NCBI RefSeq assembly: GCF_000737325.1
Contig: NZ_CP011125.1
Coordinates: 9,300,001-9,364,000, forward strand
Length of the DNA: 64,000 nucleotides
Source of the DNA: Sandaracinus amylolyticus
GTDB lineage: Bacteria; Myxococcota_A; Polyangia; Polyangiales; Sandaracinaceae
Reading direction: 5' to 3'
Positions 41,421 to 50,600 of the stretch are shown here, piece after piece; the stretch's first letter is position 1, and each line of letters opens with the position of its first letter. The notes under the pieces are model-generated. The model was not told where the DNA came from, searched no databases, and saw only the letters and a list, made by a program, of their open reading frames with translations. A program made the translations under genes and the position numbers.

Positions 41421-42934
41421 TCGTCCCTCCGACCGAGCCAGAGATAGCCGCGGCCACCGTCCGGCGCTTGCGCCGCGGCGAGCACGAGATCCTCGATCCC
41501 GTCGCCGTTCACGTCCGAGCCCGATGCGATCGAGCGCCCGATCGAGTCGTACCCACGACGCCGGCCCGGCTCGTTCGCGTCGTGCCAGTCCTGCCCGAGG
41601 AACGCGGTCGCCTCGGACAGCCCGTGCCCGCCGCTCGCGCGCGCGAGCGCGCCGCGGAAGAGATACGCCGCGCCGCGCGCCGCGCCGTCGGGCGAGTAGT
41701 GCGGATCGGCGTAGAAGAAGTCGGCGTGACCGTCGCCGTCGACGTCGCCCGCGGGCAGCATCTGGCGCGCCGCGATCGGGCTCGCGCGCGTGTCCTCGCC
41801 GCGCTCGATCCACGTGTCGGCGTCGGTGGGCTCGATCGCGTCGGGCCACTCCGCGCGGCCCCAGAGCACGAACCCGTCGCGCGCCCCCTCGTCCGCGGTG
41901 ATGCCGAGATCGTCGGTGCCGTCGCCGTCGAGATCGCCGAGGCCGCGCACCGCGCTCGCGACGATGCGCGTGCCGACGCTCGCGACGTCGATGTCGCCCG
42001 AGAAGCGCTCGGCGCGACCGAGCACGAGCCACATCACGCGCGTCACCGCGCCGTCCTGCTCGCCGATCGAGAAGTCGCCGCGGCCGTCGCCGTTCACGTC
42101 GCCCACGGCCTGCGCGATGCCGAAGCGCGTCGCGCCTTCGCTCGTGATCGCGGCGCTCGCGTCGTCCTCGCTGCGTCGCTCGGGTGCGTCGCCCGAGCCG
42201 TAATAGACGTAGAGACGCCCGCGCGGATCGTCGGCCCTCGGCCACTCCGTCGCGCCGACCGCGAAGTCGGCGAGGCCGTCGCCATCGACGTCGCCGAGGC
42301 CCGCGGCCTGATCGAAGTGCGTCGATCCGTTCTCGCGGAGGTGGACGCCCACGTCGCGCACGTCGTTGTCACCGCGCAGACGCTCTCCGCCGAGGATCAC
42401 GTACGCGTTGCCCTGCACGCCCTCGATCTCCGTGCCGACGCCGACGACGAGGTCCGCGAAGCCGTCGCCGTTCACGTCACCGGCGGCGTCGACCGAAGGG
42501 CGGAGACCGTTCACGTACCAGCTCCTCACCTCCGCGTCGGCGCGCAGCGCGCCGCCCGCGCCGAGCGTGGTCGATCCGTAGATCACGCGGATCAAGAGCT
42601 GCGAGAACCCCGGGCAGCCCATGTGACAGGGCACGATCTCGGGCGGGCTCGGGAGCTCGCCCCACACGACGAGATCGCCGATGCCGTCCCCGTCGAGATC
42701 GCCGGGCATCGTGACTGCGCGCATGAACTCGTTCGCTTCGACCGGCTCGATCGTCGCGTCCGCGTCGCCGACGTCGCGGCGCTGGCCGGGCCGGAACGGC
42801 GCGTCGGGCGGCGTGTCGTCGACGCTGGGATCGCGCACCGCGCTCACACGGTTGAGCTCCTCGAGGGTCGGGCCTCCATCACACCCGGAGAAGGGCGCGG
42901 CGAGCGCGGCGACGGCGAAGAGGAAGCGAAGCAT
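41417..42934 (-). CDS. FG-GAP/VCBS repeat lipoprotein (integrin-alpha-like propeller)
   Basis: A 505-residue protein with a lipoprotein signal (LFAVAALAAPFSGC). Seven FG-GAP repeats are visible, each with a Ca2+-binding loop: GDLDGDGIGDLVVWG, GDVNGDGFADLVVGVG, GDVDGDGLADFAVGA, GDVNGDGRGDFSIGE, GDLDGDGTDDLGITA, GDVDGDGHADFFYAD and SDVNGDGIEDLVLAA. Seven units fit a complete beta-propeller. Such proteins bind ligands at the outer surface; no enzyme domain is present. ATG 42934 (MLRFLF) gives a normal signal peptide; ATG 42949 is an alternative. Coupled to the small Cys-rich lipoprotein downstream, with which it probably forms a surface pair. Confidence 0.85.
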   Translation of the reverse strand: MLRFLFAVAALAAPFSGCDGGPTLEELNRVSAVRDPSVDDTPPDAPFRPGQRRDVGDADATIEPVEANEFMRAVTMPGDLDGDGIGDLVVWGELPSPPEIVPCHMGCPGFSQLLIRVIYGSTTLGAGGALRADAEVRSWYVNGLRPSVDAAGDVNGDGFADLVVGVGTEIEGVQGNAYVILGGERLRGDNDVRDVGVHLRENGSTHFDQAAGLGDVDGDGLADFAVGATEWPRADDPRGRLYVYYGSGDAPERRSEDDASAAITSEGATRFGIAQAVGDVNGDGRGDFSIGEQDGAVTRVMWLVLGRAERFSGDIDVASVGTRIVASAVRGLGDLDGDGTDDLGITADEGARDGFVLWGRAEWPDAIEPTDADTWIERGEDTRASPIAARQMLPAGDVDGDGHADFFYADPHYSPDGAARGAAYLFRGALARASGGHGLSEATAFLGQDWHDANEPGRRRGYDSIGRSIASGSDVNGDGIEDLVLAAAQAPDGGRGYLWLGRRDE

Positions 42935-43037
42935 GTCGAAGGCTCTCATGGCGGAGAAGGGTTGCCCTTTCCCGTCCTCTGGCGGACGTTGACGGCTCGA
43001 CGCACCGGGCCCGTGCTTCGGCTCGATCTTTTTTGCC

Positions 43038-43718
43038 GTGAGCCGTTCTCGTCCGCTCGAGCGTCGGACCCGCATGCGAGCGTCGCACACCCCTCGATCA
43101 CCGACCGAACGTCGCGCCGCCGGCGACGCGGTGGTGACGCCGCTGCCGGCGCGCGGTGGGGACGACGCGGCGCTCGTCGCGCGGGCGATCGCGGGAGATC
43201 GATGGGCCGGCGAGGCGCTCTATCGCCGCCACGCGCAGGATGTGATCCGCGTGGCGACGCTGCTGCTCGGGCGCACCGCCGAGGTCGACGACGTGGTGCA
43301 GGACGCGTTCGTGAAGGCGCTGCGCAGCCTCGCGACGCTGCGCGATCCCGCGTCGTTCGGCGCGTGGGTCGCACGCATCGCGGCGAACCTCGCGCGCTCG
43401 CGGCTGCGGCGCAGAGGACTGCTGAAGCGGCTGGGGCTCGATCGCGGCGACGAAGAGGTGAGCTTCGATCAGCTCGCCTCGGACGGCGTGGGGCCCGAGG
43501 AGCGCGCGGAGCTCGCGCGGATCTCGAAGCTGCTGCGCGAGATGCCCGCGGACGCGCGCATCGCGTGGACGCTGCGGCGCGTCGAGGGCTGGCCGCTCCA
43601 GGAGATCGCGGAGGCCGTGGGCGCGTCGCTCGCGACGGTGAAGCGGCGGATCGTCGCGGCGGACGAGGAGATCCAGGCGCGCATCGGCGCGTCGATCGCG
43701 AGGGGGGACGAGGCATGA
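43038..43718 (+). CDS. ECF-type RNA polymerase sigma factor
   Basis: Up to 226 residues. Sigma region 2: ALYRRHAQDVIRVATLLLGR, TAEVDDVVQDAFVKALRSLA. Region 4: LREMPADARIAWTLRRVEGW, PLQEIAEAVGASLATVKRRI, an intact helix-turn-helix. Sigma regions 1 and 3 are absent, as in ECF factors. The start is unsure: GTG 43038, ATG 43074 or a later GTG; the first conserved residues begin near residue 43. It is translationally coupled (ATGA) to a FecR-like gene and then to a gene for an envelope protein, so the three form an envelope-signalling operon. Confidence 0.88.
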   Translation: MSRSRPLERRTRMRASHTPRSPTERRAAGDAVVTPLPARGGDDAALVARAIAGDRWAGEALYRRHAQDVIRVATLLLGRTAEVDDVVQDAFVKALRSLATLRDPASFGAWVARIAANLARSRLRRRGLLKRLGLDRGDEEVSFDQLASDGVGPEERAELARISKLLREMPADARIAWTLRRVEGWPLQEIAEAVGASLATVKRRIVAADEEIQARIGASIARGDEA

Positions 43719-44779
43719 GCGAGCGCAGGACCCAGCTCGGCGAGACGCTCGAGGTGCCGGTCGACGAGGCACGCCTCGCACGTGGGTGGCGTGCGATCTC
43801 GCATCGCGCGTACGCGCCCGACACGACGCGACGACGTCGCGCGATCGCCGGCGGCGTGGTGCTCGCGGCGGCGGCCGCGGTGCTCTTCGTGGTGTGGCCG
43901 CGCGAGGTCGCGACCGTGCGCCCCGGACCGCTCGCGGCGCACGGCGCGCCGCTCGACGAGGCGATGCGCGCGGCCCGCGTGACCGGCGCGTCGGTCGCGC
44001 TCGACGACGGATCGGTGATCGCGATCGCGCCCGGCGCGGCGCTCGAGCCGCTCGAGAATTCGGGAGAGCGCTTCTCGCTCCACCTGCGCGAGGGACGCGC
44101 GCGGTTCGACGTGCGCCCGGGCGGACCTCGACGCTGGACGATCGAGGCGGGCGCGGTGACGGTCGAGGTGGTGGGCACGGCGTTCGAGGTCGATCGCGCG
44201 CCCGACGGAGTGCGTGTGCAGGTCGAGCGCGGGCGCGTGCTGGTGCGCGGCGAGTCGGTGCCCGATCGCGTGCGCTCGCTCGGCGCGGGCGAGTCGATCC
44301 ACGTCGCGACGCCGGCGCCGGTGCGCGACGTCGAGCCCACCGAGCCCTCCGCGGATCCCGCGGCCGCCGCGCTGCCCGAGCCCGCGCAGCGTCGCGCGCC
44401 GCGCACGTCGGTCGAAGACATCGACACGCTCCTGGCCCGCGCCGACGAGGCGCGACGCGCGGGGCGCATCGACGAGGCGCTCGAGCACCTCGCGATCGCG
44501 GCGCAGCGCCGCGGCGATCGACGCGCAGCGCTCGCGAGCTTCACGCGCGGCCGGCTCGCGCTCGATCACGGACGCGCGGGCGAAGCGGTGGTCGATCTGC
44601 GTCGTGCGATCGCGGGCGGGCTCCCTCCCGCGCTCGAGGAGACCGCGCGCGCGCGCTTGGTCGACGCGCTCGTGCGCAGCGGTGATCGGCAGGGCGCGGC
44701 GCGCGCGGCGGACGAGTACCTGCGGGCGTACCCCGAGGGCGCGTGGCGCGAGTCGGTCTCGCGCGCGATCGCCGAGTGA
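43715..44779 (+). CDS. FecR-domain membrane protein with TPR tail
   Basis: A 354-residue protein. A short cytoplasmic part (residues 1-42), one transmembrane helix (AIAGGVVLAAAAAVLFVVW, about 43-61), then a periplasmic FecR-like domain at about 88-185 (VTGASVALDDGSVIAIAPGA, FSLHLREGRARFDV, VEVVGTAFEVDRAPDGVRVQ, VERGRVLVRG). The C-terminal part has TPR-like helices (IDEALEHLAIAAQRRGDRRA, ALASFTRGRLALDHGRAGEA). FecR-type proteins regulate the neighbouring ECF sigma factor by passing on an envelope signal. ATG overlaps the sigma factor stop (ATGA). No zinc-finger anti-sigma motif is visible in the cytoplasmic part. Confidence 0.82.
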   Translation: MSERRTQLGETLEVPVDEARLARGWRAISHRAYAPDTTRRRRAIAGGVVLAAAAAVLFVVWPREVATVRPGPLAAHGAPLDEAMRAARVTGASVALDDGSVIAIAPGAALEPLENSGERFSLHLREGRARFDVRPGGPRRWTIEAGAVTVEVVGTAFEVDRAPDGVRVQVERGRVLVRGESVPDRVRSLGAGESIHVATPAPVRDVEPTEPSADPAAAALPEPAQRRAPRTSVEDIDTLLARADEARRAGRIDEALEHLAIAAQRRGDRRAALASFTRGRLALDHGRAGEAVVDLRRAIAGGLPPALEETARARLVDALVRSGDRQGAARAADEYLRAYPEGAWRESVSRAIAE

Positions 44780-45786
44780 GCATGCACCGGGTGATCGCGT
44801 TCGTGATCGCGAGCGCGATCATCGCGACGACGTCGAGCGTGCTCGCGCGCGACGCGAGCGTTCGCGTCGACGGATGCGCGGGCGCGGAGGGCGCGGTGGC
44901 GGGCGCGCTCGCGCTCGAGCTCGGCGCGTCGTGGCAGCTCGTCCCCGAGGACGCGGCCGCGCTGCGCATCGAGGTGGTGATCGCGGACTGCGACGCCGAG
45001 GTCTGGTCGGCGCGCGTGCTCGACGCGGAGGGCACGACGCTGCGTGGCCCCGCCGAGCTCGCGATGGCGGGCTTCCCGTCGTCGAGCCGGGCGCGGATCG
45101 CCGCGCTCTGGATCGCGGAGTGGCTCGCGACGATCGAAGGGCGCGAGCCACCGCCCGTCGAGATCGAGCCCGCGCCGACGCCCGAGCCCGCGCCGCTCGC
45201 CGCACCCGCGCGGGCGGCCGAGCCCGCGCCGGTGCCCGCGGTGATCGACGCGACGCCCGAGCCTCCGCTCCGCACGCGCTTCGTGGGGCTCGCCTCGTTC
45301 CGTCAGGTGCCCGACACGCCGGCCACGCTCGGCGGGATCGACCTCGCGTTCCAGATCGCGCGCGACGGCACGCTCGGCGTCGGCGCCGAGATCGGCGTGG
45401 GGCTCGAGGGCGGCACCCAGTGGATGTACGAGATGCTCGTCGTGCGCGGCACGCTCAGCGCGTTCGTGCTCTTCGGCGGCAACGACTGGCTCGAGGTCGA
45501 CGTCGGCGCGCGCGCCACGCTCGAGGAGCTCGTCCAGTACACGCGCGGCGCGTGGCGCGAGCGCCTCTCGGGCACGCTCCACGGCTACGTCGGCGGGTTC
45601 GTGCGCACCCTGGTGTTCGTCGTGCCGGCGACCGTCGCGCTCGCCGTCGATCTCGAATTCGGCGGCGCGCCGACGCCCGTGTCGTACTTCGTCCCGCAGG
45701 AGCCGGGTCACGAATTCCCCGGCGATTACGACGACTTGCTCGGTGGCTTCTACTTCAGCGCGCGCGCCGGCGTCGTCATCCAGTGA
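44776..45786 (+). CDS. exported envelope protein coupled to sigma/FecR pair
   Basis: A protein of about 336 residues with a signal peptide (VIAFVIASAIIATTSSVLA). An N-terminal domain (ASVRVDGCAGAEGAVAGALA ... LRIEVVIADCDAEVWSARVL, with two Cys) is followed by a Pro/Glu/Ala linker of about 45 residues. A C-terminal region of amphipathic strands (FVGLASFRQVPDTPATLGGI, VGAEIGVGLEGGTQWMYEML, WLEVDVGARATLEELVQYTR) looks like a small outer-membrane barrel. GTG 44776 overlaps the FecR gene stop (GTGA); ATG 44782 is an alternative. It may be the effector or the sensor that reports to the FecR-like protein. Its 3' end overlaps the convergent HTTM gene by 11 bp. Confidence 0.62.
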   Translation: MSMHRVIAFVIASAIIATTSSVLARDASVRVDGCAGAEGAVAGALALELGASWQLVPEDAAALRIEVVIADCDAEVWSARVLDAEGTTLRGPAELAMAGFPSSSRARIAALWIAEWLATIEGREPPPVEIEPAPTPEPAPLAAPARAAEPAPVPAVIDATPEPPLRTRFVGLASFRQVPDTPATLGGIDLAFQIARDGTLGVGAEIGVGLEGGTQWMYEMLVVRGTLSAFVLFGGNDWLEVDVGARATLEELVQYTRGAWRERLSGTLHGYVGGFVRTLVFVVPATVALAVDLEFGGAPTPVSYFVPQEPGHEFPGDYDDLLGGFYFSARAGVVIQ

Positions 45787-46657
45787 TCGCGAGCCGGCGC
45801 AGCGGCCTCGCGCGCCAGATGCGCTCGACGTCGAAGAGCGGCGCGAACGCGATGAAGCTCAGCGGGTACACGAAGCCGATCGCCATCAGCGCGAGCACGC
45901 CCACGTGGAAGCTCCACATGCCGATCGCCCACGCGCGCCCGATGCGCGGATGCAGCGCGAGCGGCGCGCCGAGCTCGAGCGCGAGGCTCCCCCACGCGAG
46001 CATCGAGAAGAGACCGACGTACGGCACGAGCGCCGCCCCGAGCGGCGAGAACGTCGAGCCGAGCTCGATCTTCCGCACGTTGTCGAACGCCACGAAGTTG
46101 CGCAGCGTCTCGCCCATCGCGAAGTCGAGCCCGTTGTTCCGCAGCTTCGCGATGCCGGCGAGCAGGTACGTCGCCGCCGCGACCGCGACCATCAGCCGCG
46201 GCGCCCAGCCGTAGCGCGGATGATCGTCGACCGGCGCGCGGCCGCGCGCGTCGATCGAGAGCGCGTCCGACGCGGGCGCGAGCGCGAGCACGATCACGTG
46301 CATGAGGAAGAGATTGTCGGTGTGGAGGATCTTCCCCCAGCTGTTCGAGTACGTGAGCACCCAGAGCAGCAGCGCCGCGTGCAGCGGCGCGAGCACGCGG
46401 TGTCGCAGCCCGATCACGAACGCGATGCTCGTCGGGATCAGCAGCGCGACGAGGGCGCGATAGAGCCACGGCAGCGTCGGCGCGGGCGCGAGCGACACGA
46501 TGCCGACCGGCGCGAACCGCCCGAGATCGTCGAGCGCGTAGCTGAGCAAGTGCGGCAGGCGCACCAGCAGATAGACGAGGCCGTAGCCGCCGACGAGCAC
46601 GCGCAGCGTCGCGAGGCGCAGCGCGGGCGTGCGCGGGAACCAGAAGCGCTCGATCAT
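45776..46657 (-). CDS. HTTM-domain membrane protein (vitamin K carboxylase-like fold)
   Basis: A 293-residue protein with about seven hydrophobic helices. Typical HTTM features are PRTPALRLATLRVLVGGYGL, YSNSWGKILHTDNLFLMHVI, VLALAPASDALSID and YLLAGIAKLRNNGLDFAMGE. HTTM is the membrane part shared with vitamin K-dependent gamma-carboxylase; most bacterial members are not known to carboxylate. ATG 46657 overlaps the stop of the upstream gene (ATGA). The trio here (Cys-rich lipoprotein, short membrane-anchored protein, HTTM protein) appears to be one operon. The role is unknown. Confidence 0.78.
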   Translation of the reverse strand: MIERFWFPRTPALRLATLRVLVGGYGLVYLLVRLPHLLSYALDDLGRFAPVGIVSLAPAPTLPWLYRALVALLIPTSIAFVIGLRHRVLAPLHAALLLWVLTYSNSWGKILHTDNLFLMHVIVLALAPASDALSIDARGRAPVDDHPRYGWAPRLMVAVAAATYLLAGIAKLRNNGLDFAMGETLRNFVAFDNVRKIELGSTFSPLGAALVPYVGLFSMLAWGSLALELGAPLALHPRIGRAWAIGMWSFHVGVLALMAIGFVYPLSFIAFAPLFDVERIWRARPLRRLAITG

Positions 46658-47103
46658 CGCGGCACCGCACACGTCGCGTGCACGGAGCGCGCGAGCGGAT
46701 CGGTGTGGTCCTCTTCGAAGTACGCGACGACGTCGAACGTGTCGGTCGCGATCTCGACGCGCACCACGTGATCGAGCCCCTCGCCGGACGCGACGCGCGC
46801 CGCGATCTCCTCGCACTGCGCGCGCGCGCGACCGCCTCGCACGGCCTGCTGCAGCGTCGCCATCGACTGCAGCACCTCGCGGTTCGCGGCGCTGATCATC
46901 GGCGGCAGCGGCGTGCGCGCGCCCGCGTCGTCGAGCCCGAGCGCGTGCACCATCACGAGCTCGCGCGGCCGGGCGTGGGAGAACATCGGGTACGTGCTGA
47001 GCGGGAACGTGTCCTCGTCGGGATGACGCACGAGCGGCGAGAGCGTCGCGCCGAGCACGACGATCGACAGCACGATCACGAACGCGCGCTCGCGCGGGCC
47101 CAC
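46654..47103 (-). CDS. HTTM-associated membrane-anchored protein
   Basis: A 149-residue protein starting at GTG 47103. One N-terminal helix (AFVIVLSIVVLGATLSPLV) is followed by DTFPLSTYPMFSHARPRELV, a motif regularly found in genes next to HTTM proteins, and a small periplasmic alpha/beta domain (LDHVVRVEIATDTFDVVAYF) with two Cys. No function is known. The stop overlaps the HTTM start (ATGA), and the start lies 4 bp after the stop of the Cys-rich lipoprotein gene, so all three are coupled. Confidence 0.68.
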   Translation of the reverse strand: MGPRERAFVIVLSIVVLGATLSPLVRHPDEDTFPLSTYPMFSHARPRELVMVHALGLDDAGARTPLPPMISAANREVLQSMATLQQAVRGGRARAQCEEIAARVASGEGLDHVVRVEIATDTFDVVAYFEEDHTDPLARSVHATCAVPR

Positions 47104-47107
47104 GCGA

Positions 47108-47512
47108 TCAGATGCCCGACGAGGGCGGAACGCACGCGCGCAGCGACTGCGGCTCGACGAAGTCCACGCTCGACGAGCAGTTCGCCTCGACGTCGGCCGA
47201 GCGGCGCAGGTTGCACTCGGGCTTGTTCGCGCAGAGCCGGAAGCAGTAGTTGCGTCCGTCGTCGTGCGCGACGCACGCCGAGCCCTCGGGGCAGTCGACG
47301 TCCGCGGTGCAGTCGGCGATCCCGCAGTAGCCGCCGGCGAACTGGGTCAGACACGCGAGCACCGGGCAGGGCTCGACGTCGCACTCGATCACCGGACAGT
47401 CGGCGGCGACGGTGCACTCGGCGGCGACGCCGACGCGATCGGCCTCGGTGTCGTCGTTGCCGCACGCGACGAGCGCGAGCAGGCAGACGATCGGAGCGAG
47501 CTGGATGCGCAT
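47108..47512 (-). CDS. Cys-rich lipoprotein, first gene of HTTM operon
   Basis: A 134-residue lipoprotein (IVCLLALVACGN, Cys17). The mature part contains about fifteen cysteines, including CTVAADCPVIECDVEPCPVL, CGIADCTADVDCPEGSACVA and YCFRLCANKPEC. The spacing resembles the small Cys-rich modules (DCP.G..C) of myxobacterial surface proteins. ATG 47512 starts the signal peptide. It precedes the HTTM-associated gene by 4 bp. Possibly a substrate or partner of the HTTM protein, by gene order only. Confidence 0.66.
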   Translation of the reverse strand: MRIQLAPIVCLLALVACGNDDTEADRVGVAAECTVAADCPVIECDVEPCPVLACLTQFAGGYCGIADCTADVDCPEGSACVAHDDGRNYCFRLCANKPECNLRRSADVEANCSSSVDFVEPQSLRACVPPSSGI

Positions 47513-47652
47513 GGCGCGCGAGGATGCACCAAGCGAGCGCGCGGGCGCAGCTTCGAGTTGCATCGTGTGGGACGCGCGCGCCTCTCGTGAGCGCATGGCG
47601 GATGCGAGATCGGAGCACGAAGCGACGCGCAGAACGAATACAATCATCGGCC

Positions 47653-50600
47653 GTGGATCTCTCACTGGCGCCTGGCCATCTGCTGCGCGGCAGGTTCGAG
47701 ATCACGGGCGTGCTCGGGCGCGGCGGCATGGGCATCGTCTACGAGGCCCACGACCGCGAGCAGGGCACGCTCGTCGCGCTGAAGGTCATGCGCGACGCGC
47801 CGAGCGCGCAGAGCGTCTATCACTTCAAGCGCGAGTTCCGGACGCTCGCGGACCTGCGCCACCCGAACCTCGTGCGCCTCGGCGAGCTCTTCGGCGAGGG
47901 CGGCGAGTGGTTCTTCACGATGGAGCGCGTGCACGGCGTCGATCTGCTCACGTGGATCCGCGGTCGTCACACGTCGCGCTCGCGACCGCCGAGCACGCCC
48001 TCCGCGGACGACACGCTGCGCATCGAGCTCGACTCGGCGGACGCGGCGCTCGTCGCCGAGGGGCGGCCGAGCGCGACCCGGAGCATCGATCTCCTCGGCC
48101 GCACTGCGACACCAGCCTCGCCGAACGGCTTCGACGAGCATCGCTTGCGTCATGCGCTCGGTCAGCTCGCGTCGGGCGTCGCCGCGCTGCACGCGGCGGG
48201 GCACGTCCATCGCGACCTCAAGCCGTCGAACGTGCTCGTCACGCCGGAAGGGCGCGTCGTGCTGATCGACTTCGGCATCGCGCGCCCGCACCTCGGTGGC
48301 TCGACCGCGACGCGACGCGCGATCGAGGGGACGGTCGTGTACATGGCGCCCGAGCAGGCGACCGGCGAAGCCGTCGGTCCGGCGGCGGACTGGTACTCGA
48401 TCGGCGCGATGCTCTTCGAGGCGATCACCGGCGTCGTGCCGTTCGACGGACCGCCGGTGCGCGTGCTCGCGCGCAAGGCCGAGGAGGCGCCGCCGTGGCC
48501 CTCGGCGATGGTGCCCTGCCCCGCCGATCTCGACGCGCTCGTCGTCGAGATGCTCGCGCCCGATCCCGGCGAGCGCCCCGAGCTCGCGTCGATCCTGCGC
48601 ATCGCCGGCGCGCCGGTCACCGAGTCGGCGCTGCGCGAGCCCGCGACGTCGGTGCCGTTCGTCGGTCGCGACAGCGAGCTGCGCGTGCTGCGCACCGCGT
48701 TCGAGCAGCACCGCCGCCGCGGCCGTCCGATCGTGCTGCGCGTCGTCGGCGAGTCGGGCGTCGGCAAGAGCGCGCTGGTGCGGCGCTTCCTCGAGGACGT
48801 GCAGCACGCGCACGCCGACGTCGTGCGGCTCACCGGGCGCTGCTACGCGAACGAGCTCGTGCCCTACAAGGCGTGGGACGGCGTGATCGACGCGCTCACG
48901 CGGCACCTGCGCAGGCTCGAGGAGACGCGCGGCACCGCGCAGGTGCGATGGCTCGTGCCGCCGAGCGTGCCCGCGCTGGTGCGCGTCTTCCCGGTGCTCG
49001 CGCGCGTCGAGAGCATCGCCGATCTCGTCGCGACCGACGGCCCGCCCGATCTGCGCAACCCCGAGCGCATGCGCCGCGAGGCGTTCGACGCGTTCCGCGA
49101 GCTCCTGCGCAACCTCTCGCGCGAGGGCCCCATCATCGTCGCGATCGACGACTGGCACTGGGCCGATCGCGACAGCGATCTGCTCTTCGGCGATCTCGCG
49201 ACGCACCCCGAGTCACCGCCGCTCGTGCTCGTGATCACGCAGCGCGGTCTGCCCACGAACGACGCGCTCTCGACCGAGACGACGACCACGTTCGAGACCG
49301 CGCCGAGCTTCCAGTCCACGACGGTGCAGCTCGGGCGCCTCAGCGAGAGCGAGACGCGCGCGCTCGCGAGCGAGCTCTCGGAGGGAGGCGCGGAGACCGG
49401 CGCGCTCGACGAGATCGTGCGCGAGAGCGGCGGTCACCCGATGTTCCTGCACCAGCTGCTGCATCGCCTCGGCGATCGCGACGCGACGCTGCGGCTCGAC
49501 GACGTGATCCGCGAGCGCGCGCGGGCGCTGCCGGAGGACGCGCGCGTGGTGCTCGAGCTGGTGTGCGTCGCGGGCGTGCCGCTCTCGCGCGAGGTGATCG
49601 AGGCCGCCGCGGGGCTGCCGCGCGCGCGGTGCGCGGCGGCGCTCGACGATCTCGTGGGCGCGCAGCTGCTGCGCGCGCGCGCCGAGGGAGGACGCCTCGA
49701 GCCCTGGCACGATCGGATCCGCGAGGCGGTCGAGGCGGGGCTCGCGCAGCCGGTGAAGGCGAGCGTGCACGCCGCGCTCGCGGACGCGCTCTCGCGCGTC
49801 GCGGGGGACGACGACGGCACGCTCGAGCTCGCGCGTCACCTCGCGGCCGCGGGGCACACCGAGCGCGCCGCGCAGGCCGCGGAGATCGCGGCGCGCCGCG
49901 CCGAGCGCACGCTCGCGTTCGATCGCGCGGCCGAGCTCTATCGCCTCGCGCTCGAGCTCGGCCGTCACGACGGTCAGCGCGAGCTCGGGCTGCGCCTCGC
50001 GCTCTCGAGCGCGCTCTCGAACGCCGGGCGCGGCGCGCTCGAAGCCGCGCAAGGCTTCCTCGCGGCGGCGGACGCGACGACGGACGCGGGCTGCGCGCTC
50101 GAGCTGCGCACGCGCGCGCTCGAGCAGCTCTCCATCAGCGGTCACGTCAACCAGGCGCTCGAGCTCCTGCGTCGTCTGTGCCGCGACGTCGGCGTGACGA
50201 TCCCGCGCTCGCGGATCACGACGGCGATCGCGTACCTCTGGCACCGCACGCGCCTGCGCATGTTCGGTTTGCCCGCGCACGTCGACGGCGCGGCGCCCGC
50301 GCGCTCGGCGGCGGAGCACCGGCTGTACATGACGGCGTTCATGCACCTGCCGATCCTCGATCCGCTGCTCGCGACGTGGCTGCACGCGCGCACGCTCGTG
50401 ATCGCGCTGCGCACGCGCGACCGCGCGATGCTCGGGCTCTGCTTGTGCCGCGAGGCCGGGATCTCGCTGACGTTCGACGCGTCCGGGCTCGAGCACGCGA
50501 TGCGCGCATCGCAGCTCGCGCATCAGCTCTTCGAGGGCGACACCGCGATCGAGCATCGCGCGTGGCTCCGCATCGGCGACGCGATCCGCTGCTATTTCTC

